64,000 bases of DNA from Larix kaempferi (Eukaryota > Streptophyta > Pinopsida > Pinales > Pinaceae): contig BSBM01000106.1 of assembly GCA_027924585.1 (NCBI GenBank), forward strand, positions 42,190,001-42,254,000, written 5' to 3'. Below are positions 55,423 through 64,000 of the stretch, piece by piece (position 1 is the stretch's first letter; each line of letters begins with the position of its first letter). Below the pieces are notes generated by a model. That model worked only from the letters and a program-made list of their open reading frames with translations. It made no database searches and was not told where the DNA came from. Both the position numbers and the translations under genes were made by a program.

Positions 55423-55953
55423 TCAGTTCTAAGACTAAGAGACCTATTGGGCTCATTAACAAAACATCCGATGCAGATTCATAGTCAAAACAAAAACATG
55501 CATTTAAATTTTATTTTGTTTACTTGAATATTAACATGAATTTTTTTCTTTTTCTACTTATATAAAAATTTCAAGTACAGTCACTGTATGAGAAATGAAT
55601 GCAGAACAGGGGAGCAATATATAGGGAAATCTAAATTCCCCACCATGAAAGCAAGAAATTGTGGTGGAACTCAACTCGGATTTAATGAAATCCATGCAAA
55701 GCCTGCAGGCATAATTCCAGAGTTTCAGAGATGAGAACACGCAAGAAAGAAGAGAACACGCAAGAAAGAAGAGAACACACAAGAAAGAAGAGAACAACAA
55801 GCTATAAATGAAGACTTACTCCAAAGCTTAACAGGGGCAAAACCCCATGAATAGCCTACTTTGTCCGTCAACACTCTTAAAACAGGAAACTGTCGCATCG
55901 GGAAATCAGCCAGTTACAAGATAGAAGGGCAGGAAAGACACAAACCAGAGTAA
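55423..55953 (+). other. Untranslated leader of the gypsy element
   Basis: About 530 bases between primer site and gag start. Contains three tandem AGAACACGCAAGAAAGAAG-type units at about 55736-55795. Non-coding leader with possible packaging role by analogy. Confidence 0.6.
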
Positions 55954-56864
55954 ATGGAAGAGGACTGTAAGAGCTCTTCCAATGAAAATGGTTCACCACC
56001 TCCTTGCAAGAAAAGGAGGAAGAGTGACGACAGTTTTCAAGGAGAGTTCATAAAGATAAAAGCCCCAACTTATGACGGAGAAATCAACTCAGGGGAAAAG
56101 GCTGAAGGGTGGCTGTTAGGAATGAATAAATAGTTCAAAGTTCATAATTACTCTAGTGAAATGCAATCCCGATTAGCCATTTACAACCTAAATGGTAAAG
56201 CTTCCAGATGGTGGCGGGACTTGAAACACACCAAAGGACAAGAACTGAGAGACATAACTTGGGATACTTTCAACAGAATATTCCAGGACAAGTATATGTC
56301 TGAAAGGTTCTTTGACAAGAAAATAAAAGAATTCCATGAGTTAAAAATGGGCTCCCTGACTATGGAAGCATTCATAAACCGGTTCTTAGACTTGCTGCAC
56401 TATGTTCCTTATATTAAGGATGAGAAGGTAAAGATTCAGTAGTTCTTGGGAGGGCTGCCACCAAACTTTAGAGAGAAGATAGAATTTGATATGCCCAAAA
56501 ACCTAGATATAACCCTACATAAAGCAAGGATGTGTTATGAGCACGGACAACCAAGGAATGACAACATCAACAGAAATAGAGACAAGTTCAAAACCTTCTC
56601 CAACAACCGCAGACCAGGTTTTAGACCCCCACCTTATCGGAAACATAACAACAACTTTCCACCCAATAGAGGCTTCAACTGACCTCAAGCCCGACCAAGT
56701 GCACCCCCACCACCAGCCAACAGGCCAACTTTCAACAAAGGGACAAAAGCAGTCCCACCAACTATTTCTTGTTGGAAGTGCCAAGGGCCACACTACTACA
56801 GAGACTGTCCCATCAAAACAGATGGAGTCTTACACAAAATCCAAATAGAGCCAACCGTAGGGGA
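55954..56864 (+). pseudogene. gag region of the Tekay-like gypsy element
   Basis: Structural protein of the virus-like particle. The ATG at 55954 opens a frame shared with the following pol. Stops at 56131, 56440 and 56680 break it. The retrotransposon gag core is clear: AIYNLNGKASRWWRDL, WDTFNRIFQDKYM, FHELKMGSLTMEAF and FLGGLPPNFREKI. A basic, Arg/Pro/Asn-rich stretch follows, then the knuckle [13 protein letters not shown] (56770), which has only three residues between the second Cys and the His where the family has four. Dead by multiple stops. Confidence 0.9.
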
Positions 56865-56865
56865 C

Positions 56866-57250
56866 ATGGAAAAGACACCTAGGATTTATGCCGCACTTGA
56901 TGGCCAGCAGGCAGATCACCAAGACACCATGGTGGAAATTGAGGGTACGATATATAACACTGTCGTTTCAGTTCTAATAGATCTTGATGCTTGCCTGAGT
57001 TATATCTCCCCTAAGATAGTGGATACCTGTAAGTTAAACCAAGAACATCATGACAAACCGTGGCTAGTACAACTAGCCATTGGTACAAAACGAAGGGTCT
57101 CCGAGTCTGTTAAAACTTGTGAGATAGACTTAAATGGTTTTCTAACTAGGTTAGAATTAAATATTCTACCCCTAGGATCGTATGATGTACCTATAGGAAT
57201 GGATTGTCTAGAAGAACACCATGTCCTACTAGACTGCGCAAACAAGACCC
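56866..57250 (+). pseudogene. gypsy aspartic protease region
   Basis: The protease that matures gag-pol. [13 protein letters not shown] resembles the lead-in to the active site, but the usual D-(S/T/P)-G-A is here LIDLDAC, so the conserved Gly is lost. YISPKIV, the [20 protein letters not shown] block and the following LLDC are typical of plant chromoviruses. The frame is continuous with the reverse transcriptase. Confidence 0.85.
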
Positions 57251-57399
57251 TACTCTGCAGGAATGACCAAGGGAATCAGGATACGATTCAGGGTATCCCT
57301 AGGAAAGTGTCTATAAGACAGATTTCTGCATTACAAGCAAAGAAATGCATCAGGAAGGGCTGTAATCTCTTTGCTGTTAACATGCGAAACTTAGAAACT

Positions 57400-58160
57400 G
57401 AAAATGAACAAAAGATCGAGGACTTCCCAGTTCTCGTAGAATTTAAGGATGTATTTCCCAAGGAAATACCGGGATTACTACCCAGACGAGACTTAGACTT
57501 CTCCATCGAGTTAACACTGGGGTCAATACCGGCTTCAAAATCCCCGTACCGCATGAGCACACCAAAATTGGTGGAGCTCAAGCTTCAGTTACAAGAGTTA
57601 ATAGATAAAGGGTACATTCGACCAAGTGTGTCTCCTTCGGGTGCACCGATACTCTTTGTCAAGAAGAAAGACGGAACGATGCGGATGTGCATCGATTACC
57701 GCCAACTCAACAAGATGACCATTAAGAACTGCTATCCACTCCCTAGAATCGATGACTTGTTTGACCAAGTCGGAGGAGCAAAGATCTTCTAAAAAATTGA
57801 CTTGCGATCTGGATACCGCCAGGTAAGGATCCATGATGAGGACATCAACAAGACCGCGTTTCGAACCCGTTATGGCCACTACGAGTTCGTAGTGATGCCC
57901 TTTGGGTTGACAAATGCACTGACCAACTTTATGTGCATGATGAACAGTATCTTTAGTAACTTCCTTGACAAGTTCATCTTAGTCTGTATTGACGACATTT
58001 TGATCTATTCCAAGAACGAAGTAGAACATGAGGAACACCTCCGTATTGTTTTACGTATATTACGGGAACACCAACTTTACGCCAAGTTTAGTAAGTGCGA
58101 TTTCTACAAACCCCAGATCCAATACTTAGGACACATCATTTCTGAGAAGGGAATAGCCGT
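57400..58160 (+). pseudogene. gypsy reverse transcriptase
   Basis: Polymerase domain: [78 protein letters not shown] stop replaces the next residue at 57790, then [13 protein letters not shown] (first Asp), [11 protein letters not shown] and CIDDILIYS (the Y/V-x-D-D site is intact as I-D-D). Apart from the one stop the domain is complete. Confidence 0.93.
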
Positions 58161-58760
58161 CGTCCTCGAAAAGGTCCAGGCCATCGAGGAATGGCCCACA
58201 CCTACATGTGTTTTTGACATAAGATCATTCTTAGGTTTGGCCGGTTACTATCAGAAGTTCATTGAGAACTTCTCACGTATCGCATGTCCCATGACCGCAT
58301 TACAGAAAAAGGCAAACAGGTTTATTTGGACGGCTAAGTGCGAAGAAAGTTTTCAAAAGCTGAAGCAACTACTGGTTAGTGCACCAATTCTGCGTATCGC
58401 GGATCACAATGGGGACTTCATCGTTTGCATGGATGCAAGAAAGGAAGGACTCGGGGAGTCCTTATGCAAGATAATTTTGCCATATCCTACGAATCGAGGA
58501 AACTGAAAGAGCATGAGCAGAACTACCCTACTCATGACCTTGAGCTAGCCGCCATCATCCATGCTTTGAAGATGTGGCGACATTATCTGATGGGAAAGAA
58601 ATTCTTATTGATGACTGATAACACGTGCTTGAAATACCTTTTTGATCAACCCGACCTAAATGCCAAGTAGGCCAGGTGGTTAGCCTTCCTTAGTGAGTAC
58701 CATTTCGAACTAAAGCATATAAAAGGAAAGGAAAACAAGATTGCAGATGCCTTAAGCTGT
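58161..58760 (+). pseudogene. gypsy RNase H
   Basis: Follows RT without a gap: [48 protein letters not shown] frameshift near 58455-58480 moves to a second frame with [20 protein letters not shown] and [17 protein letters not shown], then [18 protein letters not shown] and a stop at 58668. The catalytic D, E and D (VCMDAR, HDLELAA, LMTDNT) are recognisable. Confidence 0.88.
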
Positions 58761-60064
58761 CAAGCACATATGCTTTACAAGGTCACGGTGAGCCAAACCG
58801 ACTCAGACTTACAAGACAGAATTCGAACGGCATGTAAGAGCGACCGTTATTATATGGAAATCCTCGCGAAGATTCAGGAAGATAGACTCTTTGAACAATA
58901 GAAAGAATATAAGATAGATGAATCGAGACTACTGTGGTCTAAAGACAGACTTTACGTCCCAGAGAGTGGAGACATTAGACTAAACATTCTCACCGAATTT
59001 CACCAGAACCCTATTCAGGGCACCCAGGATATCAAAAAATGATATCGGCCGTAAAGAAACATTACTTTTGGCCTAAGTTGAAAGATGACATCGCATTGTT
59101 CATCGTGAAATGTTAGGAATGCCAGTTGGTCAAAGCAGAACATCAACACCCCTCCGGATTACTTCAACCTTTACCCATTCTAGAATGGAAGTGGGAGGTA
59201 ATAAGTATGGTCTTCATTACAGGCTTACCCAAGAGTAATAAATTGAACGATTCCATCTTTGTGGTGGTAGGCAAGTTGTCGAAAGCATCCCACTTTATAC
59301 TAGTAAAATCCACCTACAAAGCAGTTCACATCGTGAAAATATTCTTAAAGGAGATCTTTCAATTGCACGGGATACTCAAAGAAATCATTTTTGATCGAGA
59401 CACAAAGTTCACTAGCAACTTCTGGAGAGCATTATTCTTCGGTCTGGAAACCCAGTTACAATTCAGTACCACGTACCACCCCCATACCGACGGACAAATA
59501 GAACGGGTAAACCAGATCCTCGAGGACATGTTGAGGATGTATGTCATGAATAACCCCACCAAGTGGGAAGATTATTTACACCTAACAGATTTTTCTTACA
59601 ACAACGGTTATCAAACCTCGACCAAAATGAGTCCTTTCGAAGTACTCTATGGTAGGAAATGTCAGACTCCCGTGACTTGGGATAGTCCAGTAGACAGACT
59701 TATGTTAGGACTTGACCTATTAAAAGACTTGGAACAACTAGTTTCCAAGGTGCAACTAAACTTAAAAGAAGCTCAAGACCGCCAAAAGAGTTATGCGGAA
59801 AAGAAAAGAAAGGACAAGGACTATCAAGTCGGCGAACATGTGTTCCCAAAAATAAAAGCAAAGCGAAGCTCCTTGAGCTTGGAACGTTGCAAGAAACTAG
59901 CCCCAAGATTTTGTGGACCTTTTGAAATACTGGCCAAGAAGGGCCCAGTAGCATACGAGTTGGCCTTACCAGCACATATAAAAGTTCATAATGTTTTTCA
60001 TGATTCACTATTAAAGAAATATGTATACAATACTAAACATGTTATTGATTGGTCCTTATTATAG
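58760..60064 (+). pseudogene. gypsy integrase
   Basis: Inserts element DNA into the genome. The HHCC zinc domain is split by a frameshift near 59015 and a stop between its two cysteines (59115). From 59126 the frame is open: DSIFVVVGKLSKASHFI (family V-D-R/K position now Gly-Lys, first catalytic Asp uncertain), IIFDRDTKFTSNFW (second Asp), HPHTDGQIERVNQ (catalytic Glu), SPFEVLYGRKCQTP. The GPFEILAKKGPVAYELALP block that links to the chromodomain ends at 60062. Confidence 0.9.
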
Positions 60065-60262
60065 GTGGAACCCAAAGGGGAGTTCACGCCAGAACTGCTC
60101 CACATTCTAGACAAGAGAGAGGTCCAGCTTAGGAGGAGGACCATTACTCAGCTGAAAGTGCAATGGAGCCACTTTGGATCAGATGAGGCTACTTGGGAGA
60201 ATGAGGCCACCATGAAAGAGGCATACCCCGCCTTGTTTCATGACCTCATTCCTAGTCCCTAG
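60065..60262 (+). pseudogene. C-terminal chromodomain of the gypsy integrase
   Basis: After one stop codon the same frame continues with LHILDKREVQLRRRTITQLK, VQWSHFGSDEATWE and YPALFHDL, the chromodomain that steers chromovirus integration to particular chromatin. The aromatic cage is only partly visible (Trp in VQWSH and ATWE). Its presence, the tRNA-Met primer and the long LTRs point to the Tekay/Del lineage. Confidence 0.88.
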
Positions 60263-60287
60263 AAACACCGGGACAATGTTGTTCTAA

Positions 60288-60298
60288 GTAGGGAGGGA
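60288..60298 (+). promoter_or_regulatory. Polypurine tract
   Basis: GTAGGGAGGGA immediately before the 3' LTR start TGTAATATCCCG. Primes plus-strand DNA synthesis. Confidence 0.9.
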
Positions 60299-60869
60299 TG
60301 TAATATCCCGAATTTGGACTGACTATTTTATGATGTTATATTGGGCCACGAATCAACACATGTGATTTATTCTGATTATTGGGCATGAGCCCTAGTACAT
60401 ATGATTTATTCTTTTGTAGACTGACATATTGGGCATGGACCCTAACTGGATTTCATTATTTGATTATATACTGGGAAAGGAAACCCCAATGTTCTGATTA
60501 TGTTTTGATGTGGGTACAAAACCTTAATATACTAAAATGACCTTTTCTTACATACTGTGCAGTGATGTGAATGACATAATTGACTTATATGTGTGTTGAG
60601 CATGGACTCAGAAACACGCAAATTACCTACGTACTGGGCAAGAGCCCCAATGTACCTAGAGGAAATATGATGTAATGGGAGTAATCCCAGACGTACATTG
60701 AGTGTTGCGCATAATCCCTGGAGCACTCCAAGCTTGATAAAGTAATACCGGATCCGAGGCAACTTAAAGATTCTAGATGTGCCTCACAACCACATTCTAG
60801 CACTAGTGTTGAGCAGGGACTCTGGAATTGCACTAGAGTAACGCCCATGTGAGAGTGTTCAGTTAAATG
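60299..60869 (+). mobile_element. 3' LTR of the gypsy element, truncated
   Basis: Matches the first part of the 5' LTR (44706-44823 and 46828-47280). The match stops after GTTAAATG at 60869, where the 5' LTR continues GCTTTGAAG but this copy continues CACGGGGGGG. The rest of the 4.35-kb LTR is not seen before 64000, so it was deleted or displaced by another insertion. Confidence 0.88.
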
Positions 60870-62144
60870 CACGGGGGGGTCAGTTGGTAGGCAATATCCT
60901 ATCACGTCCATTCATATTGGGGAGTAAAATATGATACATAAATGAGAAAACATATTGCCATGTATTAAGGGGGCAAGGGGGATTAATTATGTTATATGGA
61001 AACACAAATATTTAGGGTATATTTTATTACATTTTGTGTAGAAGTGGTGGAGGGAAAATCCTATAAATATAATAGTTAGTACATAGTTAGGATGATATTT
61101 TAAGTATTAATTTAATGTCTTAGATAGGATGTAATAAAAAGGAAAATATTTTAAAAGCTATCACTTTAGTAGTCTAATAATCCAAAGTAAAAACATTGGT
61201 CCATGGTTATGGACTCAAGTCCATCTAGACATATTGCCATTAATGTTTTATACTCTCCATTCAATCCTTGTAATCATGTACAAAAGTTATCACACTATAT
61301 TGTAATAGTTTCGTTCTACATAATAAGTATAGCATGGGATGTATTATAATATAATATGTATTGTATTATAATATAATATAATTGGAATAAATAACAATAT
61401 GAACATGTAAAATCCAAATTGAAATAATTAATAAAGTAATAATCTCACTATGTAAAATTCAAATTATAATAAATAATAAAGTAATAGAATTAATTGAAAA
61501 ATAACATACATGGAAAATGTATTGAGTATACATTGACCAATATATGGTGACCAAATATTGGAAAGCATCACCAATTTTCGCATAGCCTAATTATTCTTTC
61601 AACATAGAAAGGTGAGAATTCTTATAATTGCTATCCAAAAAGCAAACGTTATTAGTGTTAAGTGTCTATGTGCCATCTCAAAGTTCAATTAATACTTACG
61701 AGCAACTCGTATTCCATTAAATAGGAAGAATATCAACCCAATTTGAGTGATTGCTATCACTATAAGTTCTCTCATTTTGATAAAGATGTAATTTTATAAC
61801 CCAATATTTGACAATATAGAACTAACGTTTGTCATAAGAACTATTATATTGACAATCTAGAACTAACTTTCGCAATCTAGAACTAACTTTCACCATAGGA
61901 ACTCTTATATTGACAATCTAGAACTAACTTTCGCCATAGGAACTATTATATTGAAATCAAGATTGGAGGATTGATAAAAATTTGTTAAGATAAAAAAAGG
62001 GAGTTATCATAGATAGAAACACTGGTAATTGATTTGTATCTGAGGACTTAAATATGTTTATATGATAGACGGATCAGGTGCATGTGATCTAAGCATGGGA
62101 TTTGGTATAATGGTTATTTCAGTTAGTATTATTAAGTAACATAT
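60870..62144. other. AT-rich sequence of unknown origin
   Basis: Starts abruptly at the LTR breakpoint with CACGGGGGGG. No reading frame or mirror terminus was found to define an element. Contains a tandem repeat at 61810-61956 built on AATCTAGAACTAAC units. Confidence 0.45.
61810..61956. repeat. Irregular tandem repeat, four AGAACTAAC units
   Basis: Units at about 61810, 61851, 61873 and 61912 share (C)AAT(C/A)TAGAACTAAC and mostly a CATA(A/G)GAACT(A/C)TTATATTGA block; the third is a short internal duplicate. Confidence 0.75.
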
Positions 62145-62510
62145 TGTTGAGCCAATTGTGATTAGATTGAGATGTACACTATAATTTAAGGCCTTTGCCT
62201 TGTTAAATTTTCAGAATTTACTTCAATCTAATCTAGGATCTTAACTGAGAGAACAACATGTACATCATATCTACAGCATATCAATTATGGAGACAATAAT
62301 GCAAGCACACAAGAGACACAAAGATTTACTTGGGGAAAACCATAAAGGTGAAAAACCCCAATAACTTCCTCAGAGATAGATAGAGCAATGATACAACCAA
62401 CCAAGAGAGATAGCCATAACCTAGCAGCAGATCCTCCTCCTCCATAAGTGCGCCACTCCTCCTTGAGTGCAAGTGTGAGAAGTGAGTGAGCAAATAGTGT
62501 GCCTCCCGCA

Positions 62511-62522
62511 CTCTATTTATAC
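62511..62522 (-). promoter_or_regulatory. TATA box of the minus-strand LTR
   Basis: GTATAAATAGAG on the minus strand within the LTR. Confidence 0.65.
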
Positions 62523-62593
62523 TTGACTTGACTTGCCTTTTTACCTAACTCATGTAGGCTCGAACTTAACCACATAACATAATGCTGACTTGG

Positions 62594-62728
62594 CTGACCC
62601 CCAATAGGGTGGTCTAATAACCCTTCGACCCACATGGCCGACCCCCAATAGGGTGGTCTAATAACCCTTTGACCCACATGACTTATACAGGGCCAACCCC
62701 CAACAAGGTGGTCTAATAACCCATCAAG
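62594..62728. repeat. Three diverged units within the minus-strand LTR
   Basis: AGGGTGGTCTAATAACCC occurs in the first two units (about 62596 and 62640); the third (about 62695) has AAGGTGGTCTAATAACCC and a longer spacer. Confidence 0.85.
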
Positions 62729-62850
62729 TATAAGTTACGACACTTACAATATAAATGACGACACTTCCGTATAGAGGAATAATAACATCTCTATAGGAAT
62801 ACAATATACATATATGTGAAATACATTCCGAAGTTACATATACATCAACA

Positions 62851-62859
62851 CTCCCTCTT
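62851..62859 (-). promoter_or_regulatory. Polypurine tract of the minus-strand element
   Basis: AAGAGGGAG on the minus strand, abutting the LTR start. Confidence 0.7.
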
Positions 62860-63103
62860 AACTAGGAAGGTATTTCTCAGCACAGTTCTTCTAGCACAAG
62901 TCATCTTCTCTGGATCATCGTCACTGGATAATCATCATCGAGTCATCATCATCGTCACTGCTGCTGCTATCTCAATCAATCTCTGAATCTACTCATCATA
63001 GGAAGTTCTACAAAGCCAGTCCTTTTTCATACTGGATGTAGGCCCACCACCTGCAGGTCTTCATCATCACTGGCCATACTGTGGAATCCTCAGGACTTAT
63101 TAC

Positions 63104-63640
63104 GTGCATCACAAAACCTCGAAAGAGCATCCCAGGATGTTACGGGTACACAACTCCAACCTGTAGGATCTCCCAGGGCGCTATTACATGTGACCCCACC
63201 ACAAAACCTCGAAAGAGCATCCCAGGATGTTACGGGTACACAACTCCAACCTGAAGGATCTTCCAAGACACAAATTACATGTGGTCACCAAAAAACCTAG
63301 CAAGAGCATCTCAGGATGTTAAGGGTACACAACTCCGACCTGAAATCTCCCAGGGCACAAATTACATGTGGTCATGGTAAAACCTCGAAAGAGCATCTCA
63401 GGATGTTACGGGTACACAACTCCAACCTAAAATCTCCCAGGGCCCAAATTACATGCCATAAGACAAAACCTCGCAAGAGCATCCCAGGATGTTACGGCTA
63501 CACAACTCCGACCTGAAGGATCTCCCAGGGCACAAATTACATGTCCTCCCAGAGCAATGTCTCGAAAGAGCATCCCAGGCTGTTATGGGTACACAACTAC
63601 GACCTATAGGATCTCCCAGACATGCTCATCTGCACAACCT
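63104..63640. repeat. Six-unit tandem repeat, 86-91 bp
   Basis: GAGCATC(C/T)CAGG(A/C)TGTTA recurs at 63125, 63215, 63304, 63391, 63477 and 63568. Each unit also has GGGTACACAACT(C/A)C(A/G)ACCT, ATCTCCCAGG and mostly AAATTACATG. It lies in the interior of the minus-strand element near its 3' LTR. Any peptide read through it is repetitive and unrecognised. Confidence 0.92.
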
Positions 63641-63812
63641 GATCCACGGCCACAGAGTATCAACCTGATACTCAACATACATCATCCTGATGTATCCATG
63701 ATCATCCTGATCATCATCACTGCAACGTCCTGCTGCATGTCATCTGGAGCAACATCCTAAAGCTCATCATCCATGATCATCTTGATCATCACTGCAACAT
63801 CCTGCTGCATGT

Positions 63813-64000
63813 CATCATACATGATCCACCTGATCATCAATGCATCTACCTGATTCATACCAAGTATCTACCTGATACATATCGTCATACATGATCCACC
63901 TGATCATCAATGCATCTACTTGATGCATACCAAGTATCTACCTGATACATATCATCATACATGATCCTCCTGATCATACAATGTATCCACCTGATACATA
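63813..64000. repeat. 70-bp tandem repeat running off the window
   Basis: C(A/G)TCATACATGATCC(A/T)CCTG begins at 63813, 63883 and 63953; units include CAAGTATCTACCTGATACAT. The third is cut by the window edge. Related ATCCTGATCATC words start at about 63680. Confidence 0.9.

Larger units (their letters stand above)
62145..62850 (-). mobile_element. 3' LTR of a minus-strand, probably copia-type element, 706 bp
   Basis: Inverted ends TGTTGA and TCAACA. Directly to the right, the minus strand reads TAAGAGGGAG then TGTTGATG, a polypurine tract next to an LTR start, so the element runs right to left and its interior is at 62851 onward. A minus-strand TATA box (GTATAAATAGAG, 62511-62522) supports the orientation. 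The LTR holds a repeat of about 44-55 bp at 62594-62728. Size and termini resemble Ty1/copia or a short non-autonomous element; no coding sequence is in the window to decide. Confidence 0.72.

Noticed and set aside
56515-56793. Minus-strand Trp-rich frame in gag
   Set aside because: Shadow of the Pro/Asn-rich gag tail.
63104-63640. CRISPR-like array
   Set aside because: Units are contiguous and similar throughout, with no unique spacers and no bacterial context; this is a tandem satellite-like repeat in plant DNA.

Overview
The window is plant nuclear DNA, AT-rich and gene-poor. It is almost entirely layered, decayed retrotransposons with long AT-rich stretches between them. LTRs of about 4.3 kb, old nested insertions, RNase H-bearing plant LINEs and a DREB/ERF-type AP2 gene together suggest a seed plant with a large, slowly purged genome. 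A gymnosperm is my best guess, but that is inference. Only one clearly intact host gene is visible, an intronless AP2/ERF transcription factor at 41704-42327. A second candidate host gene (leader exon, intron, 21 codons) is cut at 44705/44706 by a retrotransposon.

Layout. 1-10136: AT-rich sequence with a few short tandem repeats and nothing I recognise as a gene. 10137-10393: a tRNA-derived SINE with perfect 16-bp target-site duplications. 10451-10760: remnant of the C-terminal end of a LINE reverse transcriptase; a second copy lies at 30181-30610 and a possible 3' end at 16585-16645. 11249-15319: 5'-truncated LINE (endonuclease end, RT, zinc knuckle, RNase H). 15655-15880: a small GC-rich island. 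16650-19800: AT-rich, with tandem repeats and a near-perfect 27-bp hairpin. 19802-19853: a copy of the leader found just upstream of the AP2/ERF gene. 20250-29292: a 9-kb unit bounded by 20-bp target-site duplications and ending in poly(A). It holds a nearly complete but dead LINE, a terminal-inverted-repeat element, and 2.3 kb of non-LINE sequence before the poly(A). 30640-31750: a purine tract followed by a GAT-rich arm and an ATC-rich arm.

32758-41513: two related LTRs in opposite orientation, meeting tail to tail at a tRNA-Met primer-binding site. The right one ends abruptly about 80 bp before the TATA box of the AP2/ERF gene. 44706-60869: a chromodomain Ty3/gypsy element (Tekay/Del-like) with a primer-binding site, one decayed gag-pol reading frame, a polypurine tract and a truncated 3' LTR. 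Its 5' LTR carries two later insertions. One (44824-46809) is a poly(A)-tailed chimera with pieces of a matrixin-type metalloprotease and a GH17 beta-1,3-glucanase, flanked by 18-bp duplications. The other (48085-52428) is a solo LTR flanked by TGGAT. 62145-64000: the 3' LTR and part of the interior of a minus-strand, probably copia-type element rich in tandem repeats.

The genes do not form a pathway. The window's history is one of insertions within insertions, and its most unusual features are template-switch or retroposition products: the chimeric retroposon, the LINE unit with extra 3' sequence, and a perfect inverted repeat across the stop codon of the AP2/ERF gene.
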